DNA from: Endozoicomonas montiporae CL-33
GTDB taxonomy: Bacteria; Pseudomonadota; Gammaproteobacteria; Pseudomonadales; Endozoicomonadaceae
DNA length: 64,000 nucleotides
Direction of reading: 5' to 3'
Assembly: GCF_001583435.1 (NCBI RefSeq)
Contig: NZ_CP013251.1
Coordinates: 3,237,215 to 3,301,214, forward strand
This document shows, one piece after another, positions 56,632 to 64,000 of this stretch; positions within the stretch are counted from its first letter, which is position 1, and every line of letters starts with the position of its first letter. The notes under the pieces were generated by a model. The model saw only the letters and a program-made list of their open reading frames with translations. It did not search any database and was not told the origin of the DNA. Position numbers and translations under genes: made by a program.

Positions 56632-56685
56632 GAATTGGTATTATAGCCCTGCAAGATCTGCCTGCCAGACATTAAGGCAGGTGAA

Positions 56686-57462
56686 TCAGCTGGCCAGAGG
56701 AAACAGTTTAAAAAAGTTATCCGCAGTCTGTTGGGCAAGGGTTTCTTGAGAAACACCTTTCAGCGAAGCCACACATTTCACGACATCCGGCAAGTACTTA
56801 GGCTCGTTCGATTTACCTCGATGAGGAACAGGAGCCAGGTAGGGAGCGTCCGTCTCCAGCAATAAATGATCCAGAGGCATTTTGCGAACCACATCACGCA
56901 AGGCATCGGCATTCCGGAAGGTGACAATACCAGAAATGGAGATGTAGAAATTCATATCCATAGCCGCTTTAGCCATGTCCCAACTTTCAGTAAAGCAATG
57001 CAGCACACCTGCACGCTCTTTATCCGCGTGTTCATCAATCAGCGCCAAGGTATCTTCCCGCGCATCACGGGTATGAATAATCACAGGCAGTGAACACTGT
57101 TTCGCTGCTTCGAGATGTGTAATAAAACGCTGCTGCTGGGTAGGGATATTATCGCTGGAGTAATAGTAATCGAGCCCGGTTTCACCAATAGCCACCACCC
57201 GTTTATGACTGGCCAGCTGAATCAGCTTTTCTAGCGATGGTTCCGGTTTGTCTTTTTCGAGCGGATGAACACCCACAGAGGCAAAAACATCCTCATAACG
57301 GCTGGCGATATCAACCACAGCATCCGCATTATCCAGATCAATACCAATGCAGAGCATTCTTTCTACACCCGCATCCCGGGCCGCCTGCACAGCGCGATCA
57401 AGATCACCATCGTACTGATCCAGCTTTAAACGATCGAGATGGCAGTGAGAGTCAATCAACAT
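56686..57462 (-). CDS. tatD: TatD-family metal-dependent hydrolase
   Basis: A 258-residue amidohydrolase-fold DNase. Metal ligands occur in order: LIDSHCHLDRLKL near residue 2, IGETGLDYYYSSDN near 92, HLEAAKQCSLPVIIHTRD and HCFTESWDMAKA, and LLETDAPYLAPVPHRGKSNE near 202. It is last in the run of minus-strand genes after holB and pilZ. The family has reported 3'-5' exonuclease activity, although the physiological role varies. A different paralogue may exist elsewhere in the genome. Confidence 0.92.
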   Translation of the reverse strand: MLIDSHCHLDRLKLDQYDGDLDRAVQAARDAGVERMLCIGIDLDNADAVVDIASRYEDVFASVGVHPLEKDKPEPSLEKLIQLASHKRVVAIGETGLDYYYSSDNIPTQQQRFITHLEAAKQCSLPVIIHTRDAREDTLALIDEHADKERAGVLHCFTESWDMAKAAMDMNFYISISGIVTFRNADALRDVVRKMPLDHLLLETDAPYLAPVPHRGKSNEPKYLPDVVKCVASLKGVSQETLAQQTADNFFKLFPLAS

Positions 57463-57540
57463 AAATCATCGAATTCCGCATAAATCAGCAGTTTAAGTGA
57501 TTTATGGTCAGAAAGCAGCCAGCCTGATGCATTCAAACCT

Positions 57541-57891
57541 TTACATCGTGCTATTTGGCCGGTCAGACTGCAGCGAACCTGTCAGGTAAGTTTCAATCTT
57601 GGTACGAACAGCATCGGTCGGATCCGTAAACTGGACACCTATACCGGCTTCGCGTCCGCCCTGGGCTCCCGCCGGAGTAATCCAGACCACTTTTCCCGGT
57701 ACCGGAATCTTGTCCTTCTCTTCCATCAGGGTCAGACGTATAAAGACCTCATCACCTAAATCATAAGAGCGGGAGGTGGGAACAAACAAACCGCCTCCCG
57801 TGATATAAGGCATATAGGACGCATACAACGAAGATGTATCTTTTATGGTCAGGGACAGGATGCCTGACATTCCCCCTTTGCCACGATTCAT
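57541..57891 (-). CDS. pilZ: PilZ-domain protein, type IV pilus assembly
   Basis: 116 residues matching the small PilZ of type IV pilus systems: GILSLTIKDTSSLYASYMPY, GGGLFVPTSRSYDLGDEVFI, then IPVPGKVVWITPAGAQGGRE and AGIGVQFTDPTDAVRTKIET. The RxxxR and D/NxSxxG cyclic-di-GMP motifs of other PilZ domains are absent, as in this type. It sits between holB and tatD, its conserved position. A second start seven codons in is possible. Confidence 0.93.
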   Translation of the reverse strand: MNRGKGGMSGILSLTIKDTSSLYASYMPYITGGGLFVPTSRSYDLGDEVFIRLTLMEEKDKIPVPGKVVWITPAGAQGGREAGIGVQFTDPTDAVRTKIETYLTGSLQSDRPNSTM

Positions 57892-57935
57892 TCCGTCATT
57901 CCTCTATTGTTATTGTTTTCCTGCCCGGCAGGCCA

Positions 57936-58931
57936 TCAGACGACTAAATCGAGATATCGGCAGAATATGCCTTCCATCAACATCTGGGCATTGAGGTTTC
58001 CGCCTTCAAGCAGGGACTGTCTTTGTTTGATCAGCCAGTCACGGGTTTCCAGAATCTGTCGGGACGCCGACTTTCCGGCAATATAACCCAGCATTTTCAG
58101 CAAATCCCGATTGCGCAACCCGGTGACATCACTACCGGCAAGACTGACCTTAACGGCATCATCCAGCCAGCTGCCAAGCCAACCGAGCGTTAGCACCAGG
58201 TCTTCACCCTGCCATTCCTTCGCAAGCTCCACTGGGGAACGCTCACCTTTTAACAGACCCTTGACGCCTTTTATCAAGTCCTGTCGTTTATCCAGAACAC
58301 CCTGTTCGGCAAAACGCTGCGCCTCCAGCGGAGCGCCGCCCACCAGATCCAACAGTGTTCCGGCAGAAACCCCTTCATCCAGAGTCTGCCCCAGCCAGTC
58401 CAGTGCAGACACACGATCCGGACAGGGAAACATCAACTGCTGACAACGACTGCGAATCGTCGGTAACATATCACCCGCCCGGGCACTGACCAGTAGAAAC
58501 AGAGTATCGTCACCCGGCTCTTCCAGACACTTCAGCAACGCATTCGCCGCATTCACATTCATGGCTTCAGCGGGGTTCATGATGATGACCCGCTTCCCGC
58601 CCTGTTGCGCCGTTTTATGGGCAAAGTCCGTTAACTTTCGAACTTTATCAATGCGAATTGGCCTGCCAGGCTCATCCGGCTCGATAATAGCAATGTCCGG
58701 GTGCGTGCCGGCGTTTAACAGCTCACACTCTTTGCAATGACCGCAACGCTGAAAATGGGTGGGCGACTGACACAACAGATAAGCCGCGAGCGCGCGGGCA
58801 AACTGGAACTTGCCAACGCCCGGCATTCCTCTCAACAGATAGGCATGAGCCAGCGTATCACGCTGACTCCGAGTCACCATCTGTCGCCAGATGTCATCCT
58901 GCCAGGGCAGTGGATTCCAGCTTTGCGGCAT
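57936..58931 (-). CDS. holB: DNA polymerase III delta' subunit
   Basis: A 331-residue clamp-loader subunit. The P-loop-like LLRGMPGVGKFQFARALA is near residue 33, a zinc ribbon LLCQSPTHFQRCGHCKECEL near 52, and the SRC-like motif TIRSRCQQLMFPCPDR near 160. The start overlaps the tmk stop by one base, a coupled arrangement. A normal chromosomal gene. Confidence 0.95.
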   Translation of the reverse strand: MPQSWNPLPWQDDIWRQMVTRSQRDTLAHAYLLRGMPGVGKFQFARALAAYLLCQSPTHFQRCGHCKECELLNAGTHPDIAIIEPDEPGRPIRIDKVRKLTDFAHKTAQQGGKRVIIMNPAEAMNVNAANALLKCLEEPGDDTLFLLVSARAGDMLPTIRSRCQQLMFPCPDRVSALDWLGQTLDEGVSAGTLLDLVGGAPLEAQRFAEQGVLDKRQDLIKGVKGLLKGERSPVELAKEWQGEDLVLTLGWLGSWLDDAVKVSLAGSDVTGLRNRDLLKMLGYIAGKSASRQILETRDWLIKQRQSLLEGGNLNAQMLMEGIFCRYLDLVV

Positions 58932-59584
58932 CAGCGATCTCCCAGTCGTCGCTCAAGCACTTCAAGCAATTGTGTCTTGACTACTTCCAGCGGTTGTCCG
59001 GCATCAATGATCTCAAACTGTTCAGGATACTGTCGGGCCCGTTCCAGATAGGCATTACGTACACGACTGAAAAAGTCCATCGCTTCCTGCTCAATTCGAT
59101 CCAGCTGACCGCCCTGTTCAGCAGCGCGGCTTCGGGCTCGTGCCAGCCCCACTTCCGGCTCAACATCCAGAAGAATCGTCATATCCGGTCGTCGCTCTCC
59201 CTGCACCAACGTTTCCAGCGTGGCAATTTGCTGAACACCCAGTTGTCGTCCACCGCCCTGATAAGCAAAAGTGGCATCGGTAAAACGATCGCACAACACC
59301 ACCCGCCCCTGTTTCAGAGCCGGTTCGATATTGTGAAACAGATTCTGGGAGCGGGCAGCAAACATCAGTAGCAGCTCGGTAATATCTGCTACCTTTTCAT
59401 CCCCGTGATCCAGCAACAGGCTCCGCAGATTTTCAGCCATTGGCGTACCGCCGGGCTCGCGGGTTTCGGTAAACTCAATACTGCGACTGTCCAGCCATTG
59501 CTTAATCACATTGACCGCCGTGGTCTTGCCTGCCCCTTCGCAACCTTCAATGGTCAGAAAAAATCCTGTGTTGGCTGATGCCAT
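58931..59584 (-). CDS. tmk: Thymidylate kinase
   Basis: A 217-residue enzyme that phosphorylates dTMP to dTDP. The P-loop is IEGCEGAGKTTAVNVIKQWL, the substrate motif CDRFTDATFAYQGGGRQLG, and the lid DVEPEVGLARARSRAAEQGG. The start overlaps the mltG stop by one base. It is co-transcribed with holB and mltG. Confidence 0.96.
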   Translation of the reverse strand: MASANTGFFLTIEGCEGAGKTTAVNVIKQWLDSRSIEFTETREPGGTPMAENLRSLLLDHGDEKVADITELLLMFAARSQNLFHNIEPALKQGRVVLCDRFTDATFAYQGGGRQLGVQQIATLETLVQGERRPDMTILLDVEPEVGLARARSRAAEQGGQLDRIEQEAMDFFSRVRNAYLERARQYPEQFEIIDAGQPLEVVKTQLLEVLERRLGDR

Positions 59585-60627
59585 TATTGTGCCTCCAGAG
59601 TCGAACGGTAATCTTCTCTGCGTTCAACTATTTGATACTTTCGCACGGCGCGATTGTGCTCCGCCAGCGTTTCTGAAAAATGATGCGTCCCATCCCCTCT
59701 GGCAACAAAGTACAGCGTTGTCCCCTCTTTCGGGTTTAGCGCAGCATTGATCGCTTCCCGTCCCGCCAGGGCAATGGGCGTGGGTGGCAAGCCGTGTCGT
59801 GTATAAGTGTTGTAAGGCGTATCCTCTCGCAACATCCGGCGGGTAATACGCCCCTGATAACGATCACCCATACCGTAAATAACGGTAGGGTCGGTCTGTA
59901 GTCTCATTCGTTTATCAAGACGACGAACAAACACTCCGGATATTTCCGGACGCTCCCACTCGGCACCTGTCTCTTTTTCAATCAGTGAAGCCATAATCAA
60001 CGCTTCATAAGGCGTTTTGTAAGGCAGATCATCACTTCGGGCATCCCACTCTTCTGCCAGCACAATAGTCATACGATCATTGGCACGACGCAGCACCGAC
60101 TCCACCGTATCACCGGACTCGAAAAAATAAGTATCGGGATAAAACTGCCCTTCCGGGTTGCCATCAATATCCAGGTCTGCGAGCAATGTCTGAAAAGCAG
60201 CAGCATCCAGGGGCTGTGACAACTTTTCATGCTCGTTCAGTGCCTGTAACGCTTCAGCCACCGTAGAACCTTCCACCAGCACAACATCGTAATAACGAAC
60301 ATCACCACTGACAAACATCTGCAGCAGCTCATACTTGTTGATCGTTGCGGGAATCAGATAATCACCCGCATGTATGCCACCGGCCACATCATCAATACGC
60401 GCCAGCAATCGCATGACCTGAGGGTATTCCAGCCAGCCTGCATCGAACAGACGGTTAGCCACTCGCGTCAGTGAATCACCGGGGCGAATGGTAAACTCCA
60501 GCACTTCGTCCGAATCTTCCCGCAATGGCTGGTCGGCATACCAGTTCAACCCCATCCATGCCAGCCCCGCCAGCAACATCAGTGAAAAAAATCCGCTGAA
60601 AAGGCCCAGCAGCAACTTTTTAACCAT
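59584..60627 (-). CDS. mltG: Endolytic murein transglycosylase MltG
   Basis: A 347-residue inner-membrane protein with one N-terminal helix (LLGLFSGFFSLMLLAGLAWM) and a periplasmic YceG domain. A LysM-like part is near residue 46 (EFTIRPGDSLTRVANRLFDA). The catalytic Glu is in ALIMASLIEKETGAEWERPE near 218. RMRLQTDPTVIYGMGDRY and GREAINAALNPKEGTTLYFV complete the family pattern. It ends peptidoglycan strands during elongation. It overlaps the pabC stop by eight bases. Confidence 0.95.
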   Translation of the reverse strand: MVKKLLLGLFSGFFSLMLLAGLAWMGLNWYADQPLREDSDEVLEFTIRPGDSLTRVANRLFDAGWLEYPQVMRLLARIDDVAGGIHAGDYLIPATINKYELLQMFVSGDVRYYDVVLVEGSTVAEALQALNEHEKLSQPLDAAAFQTLLADLDIDGNPEGQFYPDTYFFESGDTVESVLRRANDRMTIVLAEEWDARSDDLPYKTPYEALIMASLIEKETGAEWERPEISGVFVRRLDKRMRLQTDPTVIYGMGDRYQGRITRRMLREDTPYNTYTRHGLPPTPIALAGREAINAALNPKEGTTLYFVARGDGTHHFSETLAEHNRAVRKYQIVERREDYRSTLEAQ

Positions 60628-61459
60628 TCAATACATCCAGAACCCGGTCCCTGACCATTGCCGTTATTGCCCCCACCTGCCAGCGACAATGCCGGAAGCG
60701 CACAACGGGCCAGACACCATTCACACTGTTACAAACAAATACTTCATCAGCCTCTTCCAGAACCGGCTCTCCTAAGTCATCAACAATGACAGGTAGTCCC
60801 CAGCCCGACGCCTGATGCAAAATAAATTCACGACAAACGCCGCTTACCCCGCAACGATCCAACGCCGGGGTGTATAGCGTACCATTTTTAACCAGAAACA
60901 GGTTGGACATTGTCCCTTCTATCAGCAAGCCATTCATATCCAGCATTAAGCCTTCCTGAAAACCGGAGTCACTCCACTCAGCTCTTGCCAGAACATTTTC
61001 AAGACGATTCAGGTGCTTCATACCCGCCAGACAGTTGTGTCCGAGACGGGTTGAACAGGGGTAAAGCGCGATACCGGCAAACCGGTTAGCTGCAGGATGT
61101 TCAGGCAAAGGATGGCAAGAAAGTATTCGTCGCGATTCCGAACAGCCAGCAGGGTTATATCCCCGCCCACCACTGCCACGAGTGATCAGCACTTTCAGCA
61201 CGCCGTCCGAACCCCCGCGCGAAGAGAGAAAAGCCTTCACTTCATCCAGCAACAAACTGACATCTGCCTGAATGCCCAGTCGGTTCAGGCTGTCTTCAAG
61301 TCGCTGCCAGTGAAACTCTGCAAGCGTTGGGCGGCGTCCAATAACACGAATGGTTTCGAATACACCATCCCCATACGCCAGGCCCCGGTCATTGGCCGGA
61401 ATATCACTGCATGGCTCACCATTGATCCAGAAATTATTTGCCACCATTCTCTCTGTCAA
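60620..61459 (-). CDS. pabC: Aminodeoxychorismate lyase
   Basis: A 279-residue fold-IV PLP enzyme that makes p-aminobenzoate for folate. Motifs: NDRGLAYGDGVFETIRVIGR near residue 24, CLAGMKHLNRLENVLARAEW with the PLP lysine near 145, and MNGLLIEGTMSNLFLVKNGT near 170. The open frame starts with TTG at 61459, preceded by AAGAG at a fair distance; an ATG at 61447 (MVANNFWINGEP) is an alternative. Position between fabF and mltG is the conserved gammaproteobacterial order. Confidence 0.93.
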   Translation of the reverse strand: MTERMVANNFWINGEPCSDIPANDRGLAYGDGVFETIRVIGRRPTLAEFHWQRLEDSLNRLGIQADVSLLLDEVKAFLSSRGGSDGVLKVLITRGSGGRGYNPAGCSESRRILSCHPLPEHPAANRFAGIALYPCSTRLGHNCLAGMKHLNRLENVLARAEWSDSGFQEGLMLDMNGLLIEGTMSNLFLVKNGTLYTPALDRCGVSGVCREFILHQASGWGLPVIVDDLGEPVLEEADEVFVCNSVNGVWPVVRFRHCRWQVGAITAMVRDRVLDVLNG

Positions 61460-61486
61460 ACTGACTCTTTATTAAGAGGTCAAACG

Positions 61487-62740
61487 TCAATCCAGCTTTG
61501 AAAAAGCCAGAGTAATATTGGTACCACCAAAGCCAAACGAATTACTCAGGACATGTTCTGCCTGAATCTTCCGAAAGGCACCCGGCACAAAATCCAGATC
61601 ACAACCCTCACCGGGATTAACAAGATTGATGGTGGGAGGTGCCAACTGTTCCTGCAACGACTTGATGGCAAACACGGCTTCCAGAGAACCTGCAGCTCCG
61701 AGCAAATGTCCGGTCATTGACTTGGTGGAACTCACCGCCAGCTTTTGGGCATGATTGCCAAACACGTTATGAATGGCCCGGGTTTCTGCAACATCCCCTA
61801 CCGGCGTAGAAGTACCATGCGCATTAATATACGACACTTGCTCTGGTTGCAACCCGGCGTCTTCCAGCGCCGACTGCATGGCCCGGGCAGCACCACGACC
61901 ATCTTCTGGCGGAGACGTCATGTGATGCGCATCACCACTCATACCGACACCACTGAGCTCGGCATAAATTGTTGCACCACGGCGTACCGCATGTTCATAT
62001 TCTTCCAGCACCAGAATGGCGGAACCATCACCCAGCACAAAGCCGTCACGGTCTTTATCCCATGGACGACTGGCCAACTGCGGCTCGTCATTACGACTCG
62101 ACAACGCCCTCGCAGCGGCAAAGCCTGTCATTCCCAGGGCGGAAGAACCTTTTTCCGCACCACCAGCCACCATGACATCGGCATCGCCATAGGCAATCAT
62201 TCTTGCTGCCAGCCCAATGGCATGGGTACCGCTGGCACAGGCCGTTGAGGTGGCAAAATTTGGCCCCTGAAGGTTGTAGGTCATTGACAACCAGCCAGCC
62301 GCCATATTGATGATGGCTGCCGGAATGAAGAAAGGAGAAATACGACGTGGGCCGCTTTTTTGCAGGGCATCGTAGTTATTCTCAATCGTTGTCAGTCCAC
62401 CTATGCCGGAGCCAATGGCAACACCATAGCGATGGGCATTATCATCGGTAATCAGGCCGTCCGCATCCAGCCCGGCATCTCTGATTGCATCAATCCCTGC
62501 TGCCATACCGTACTGAATGAAGACATCCATTTTCCGGGCGTCTTTGGGATTCATATAATCCCCGACCTGAAAATTTTTCACCGTACCGCAGATTTTGACG
62601 CTGTACTTTTCTGTATCCAGGTGCTCGATGGCATGAATGCCACTCTGACCTGCCAACACTGACTGCCAGCTGGGTAACACACCAATCCCCACAGGGCACA
62701 GGGCACCAAGGCCAGTAACAACGACTCTTCTGTGTGACAA
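61487..62740 (-). CDS. fabF: Beta-ketoacyl-ACP synthase II
   Basis: A 417-residue condensing enzyme of fatty-acid elongation. The catalytic Cys is in [20 protein letters not shown] (about residue 168), with His residues in [12 protein letters not shown] and [12 protein letters not shown]. The first ATG-like choice is absent. I place the start at TTG 62740 ([11 protein letters not shown]), since GGGAGG lies six bases before it, in preference to a TTG two codons upstream. The gene is followed by pabC. Confidence 0.95.
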   Translation of the reverse strand: MSHRRVVVTGLGALCPVGIGVLPSWQSVLAGQSGIHAIEHLDTEKYSVKICGTVKNFQVGDYMNPKDARKMDVFIQYGMAAGIDAIRDAGLDADGLITDDNAHRYGVAIGSGIGGLTTIENNYDALQKSGPRRISPFFIPAAIINMAAGWLSMTYNLQGPNFATSTACASGTHAIGLAARMIAYGDADVMVAGGAEKGSSALGMTGFAAARALSSRNDEPQLASRPWDKDRDGFVLGDGSAILVLEEYEHAVRRGATIYAELSGVGMSGDAHHMTSPPEDGRGAARAMQSALEDAGLQPEQVSYINAHGTSTPVGDVAETRAIHNVFGNHAQKLAVSSTKSMTGHLLGAAGSLEAVFAIKSLQEQLAPPTINLVNPGEGCDLDFVPGAFRKIQAEHVLSNSFGFGGTNITLAFSKLD

Positions 62741-62978
62741 GACCAACCTCCCGGAAATGATTTATAGAATGTGCCAGAACCACTTTGCCAATCCGCTGCA
62801 ACTGACAGCGCCAATCTATAACAAACCGCCTGACTCAAGCTTGTTGAAATCTGATTTCACCAGAAATGAAGAAAAATTTATGTTTTTAAAATGTTACTGG
62901 CAGACAACGCCCGATCATGCTGCAGCCAAACAGCCTGATTTAGGGATCAGGATCAACCTCACCCTACATACAAAAACA

Positions 62979-63010
62979 AAAGCCGCACACAAATCAATGC
63001 GTGCGGCTTT
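62979..63010 (-). terminator. Intrinsic terminator after acpP
   Basis: Ten-base stem AAAGCCGCAC / GTGCGGCTTT with T-rich sequence following on the minus strand (TTTTGTTTTTG). It lies 26 bases after the acpP stop and separates acpP from fabF, so acpP transcripts mostly end here. Confidence 0.9.
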
Positions 63011-63035
63011 CGCTTGGCATACAACCAGGGTCTGA

Positions 63036-63269
63036 TCAGGAGTGAGCTACGACGTAATCGATAGCTTCCTGAACAGTGGTGATCTTCTCAGCTTCTTCAT
63101 CTGGAATTTCAGTTTCGAATTCCTCTTCCAGAGCCATCACCAGCTCAACAGTGTCCAGAGAGTCCGCGCCCAGATCCTCTACGAAAGACGCACTGTTGGT
63201 GACTTCCTCTTCTTTTACGCCAAGCTGTTCGCAAACGATCTTTTTGACGCGCTCTTCAATGGTGCTCAT
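63036..63269 (-). CDS. acpP: Acyl carrier protein
   Basis: A 77-residue acidic four-helix protein. The phosphopantetheine Ser is in [20 protein letters not shown] (about residue 37). The sequence [20 protein letters not shown] is typical. The separation from fabF by a terminator and from fabG by 262 bases suggests its own promoter in 63270-63531. Confidence 0.98.
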   Translation of the reverse strand: MSTIEERVKKIVCEQLGVKEEEVTNSASFVEDLGADSLDTVELVMALEEEFETEIPDEEAEKITTVQEAIDYVVAHS

Positions 63270-63531
63270 AACCTAGTTGTGCTCCTGTCGATATTCGATA
63301 GCGGTGCGGGAAAAGACCCAACATCGCGGTCAGTTACTATATATAAACGACCACAGTAATTTCAAGCTAAGGTCTGTTGATTTACTGCAAATCGAGACAT
63401 TTGTTTCAAATTGATGCGCTAATTTTGCACTCACTGACGACCCGTTACAAACAGTTTTCAACAAAACGCAGAAACTATCAGACCAATGTCTAAAACAGGT
63501 CATCATTGGCTCAATGCAAAACCGTCACACA

Positions 63532-64000
63532 TCAACCCATGTACATGCCGCCATTAACGTGCAGAGTCTCTCCGGTAATGTAACCCGCAGATTCACTGGC
63601 CAGAAAAGCAACAGTGGCCGCAATTTCTTCCGGCTGCCCCAGGCGTGCCGCAGGAATCTGACCCAGCAACGCTTCCCGCTGAGCTTCCGGCAGCTCTTTG
63701 GTCATATCCGTATCAATAAAACCCGGCGCCACGGAGTTGACCGTGATATTACGTGAGCCCACTTCTTTCGCCAGCGAACGGGCAAAACCTTCAACGGCAG
63801 CCTTGGTCGCCGCATAGTTGGACTGACCACCGTTACCCATGGAACCGACTACCGAACTGATATTGATAATACGACCCCAGCGGGCTTTGGTCATACCGCG
63901 CAATACTGCTTTACTCATGCGATAGATGGCGTTCAGGTTGGTATTAATGACCGACTCCCATTCGTCGTCTTTCATACGCATTAGGATATTGTCGCGGGTA
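63532..64000 (-). CDS. fabG: 3-oxoacyl-ACP reductase, 5' end outside the window
   Basis: The visible part is the C-terminal two thirds of a short-chain dehydrogenase. It has TRDNILMRMKDDEW at the edge, then WESVINTNLNAIYRMSKAVL, the catalytic Ser in GRIINISSVVGSMGNGGQSN and the YAATK active site. It ends with PEEIAATVAFLASESAGYIT and VNGGMYMG. Order fabG-acpP-fabF is conserved. The frame is open to 64000. Confidence 0.96.
   Translation of the reverse strand, partial: TRDNILMRMKDDEWESVINTNLNAIYRMSKAVLRGMTKARWGRIINISSVVGSMGNGGQSNYAATKAAVEGFARSLAKEVGSRNITVNSVAPGFIDTDMTKELPEAQREALLGQIPAARLGQPEEIAATVAFLASESAGYITGETLHVNGGMYMG

Noticed and set aside
1..64000. CRISPR arrays, tRNA or rRNA genes
   Set aside because: No regularly spaced direct repeats and no recognisable tRNA or rRNA sequence were seen on reading the window; a computed search could still find a tRNA.

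Overview
The window comes from a marine gammaproteobacterium, most likely Endozoicomonas or a close relative in the Oceanospirillales. This is inferred from gene content: a complete Na+-translocating NADH:quinone reductase operon, gammaproteobacterial fab/pabC/mltG/tmk/holB and ygfX/sdhE/ygfZ/nadB neighbourhoods, a secreted ankyrin protein, several secreted proteins with no recognisable family, and many insertion sequences and group II introns.

Layout. Positions 1-1426 hold the end of nadB. Positions 1451-6651 hold one group II intron on the minus strand whose reverse transcriptase is cut in two places, by an IS110-family element (2072-3774) and a 4-bp-duplicating IS4/IS701-like element (4345-5992). 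Removing both in silico restores an open reading frame of about 424 codons. Gene remnants follow (6652-7243), then ygfX-sdhE and divergent ygfZ (7476-9436). Positions 9484-14578 are an accessory stretch of unknown or broken genes around an SOS-type Y-family DNA polymerase. Two VOC proteins and an XRE-cupin regulator lie at 14575-16056.

Positions 16634-30398 hold an amino-acid block: an AGCS Na+/amino-acid symporter, L-serine dehydratase, gcvP and, further on, gcvT (no gcvH), mixed with abgT, a RidA protein, pepT and a DMT exporter. A nearly identical 16-bp palindrome precedes both the symporter and sdaA, suggesting co-regulation, perhaps by the XRE-cupin protein. Positions 30469-39673 hold an MHS transporter, a 1042-residue secreted ankyrin protein, a Dcu-type C4-dicarboxylate carrier, a methyltransferase and an aspartate aminotransferase/4-decarboxylase.

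Positions 39931-42737 are a second mobile cluster: a palindromic repeat, a deleted copy of the same intron, and an IS1182 element inserted in the loop of the hairpin beside that intron. A 740-codon reading frame encoding a lipoprotein, divergent from a LuxR-type regulator, follows with a perfect 18-bp palindrome between them. nqrABCDEF (minus strand) occupies 46394-52235. A two-gene CHR transporter and an unknown secreted protein follow. A group II intron derivative without a usable reading frame sits at 55969-56631. The window ends in the housekeeping run tatD-pilZ-holB-tmk-mltG-pabC-fabF-acpP-fabG (minus strand, fabG cut by the window edge).

How the genes fit together: the symporter, serine dehydratase, glycine cleavage proteins, peptidase T and aspartate decarboxylase all feed amino acids into central metabolism, and Na+-NQR would supply the sodium gradient used by the symporter. 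No tRNA, rRNA or CRISPR array was seen. Boundaries, families and starts were read by eye without database searches.
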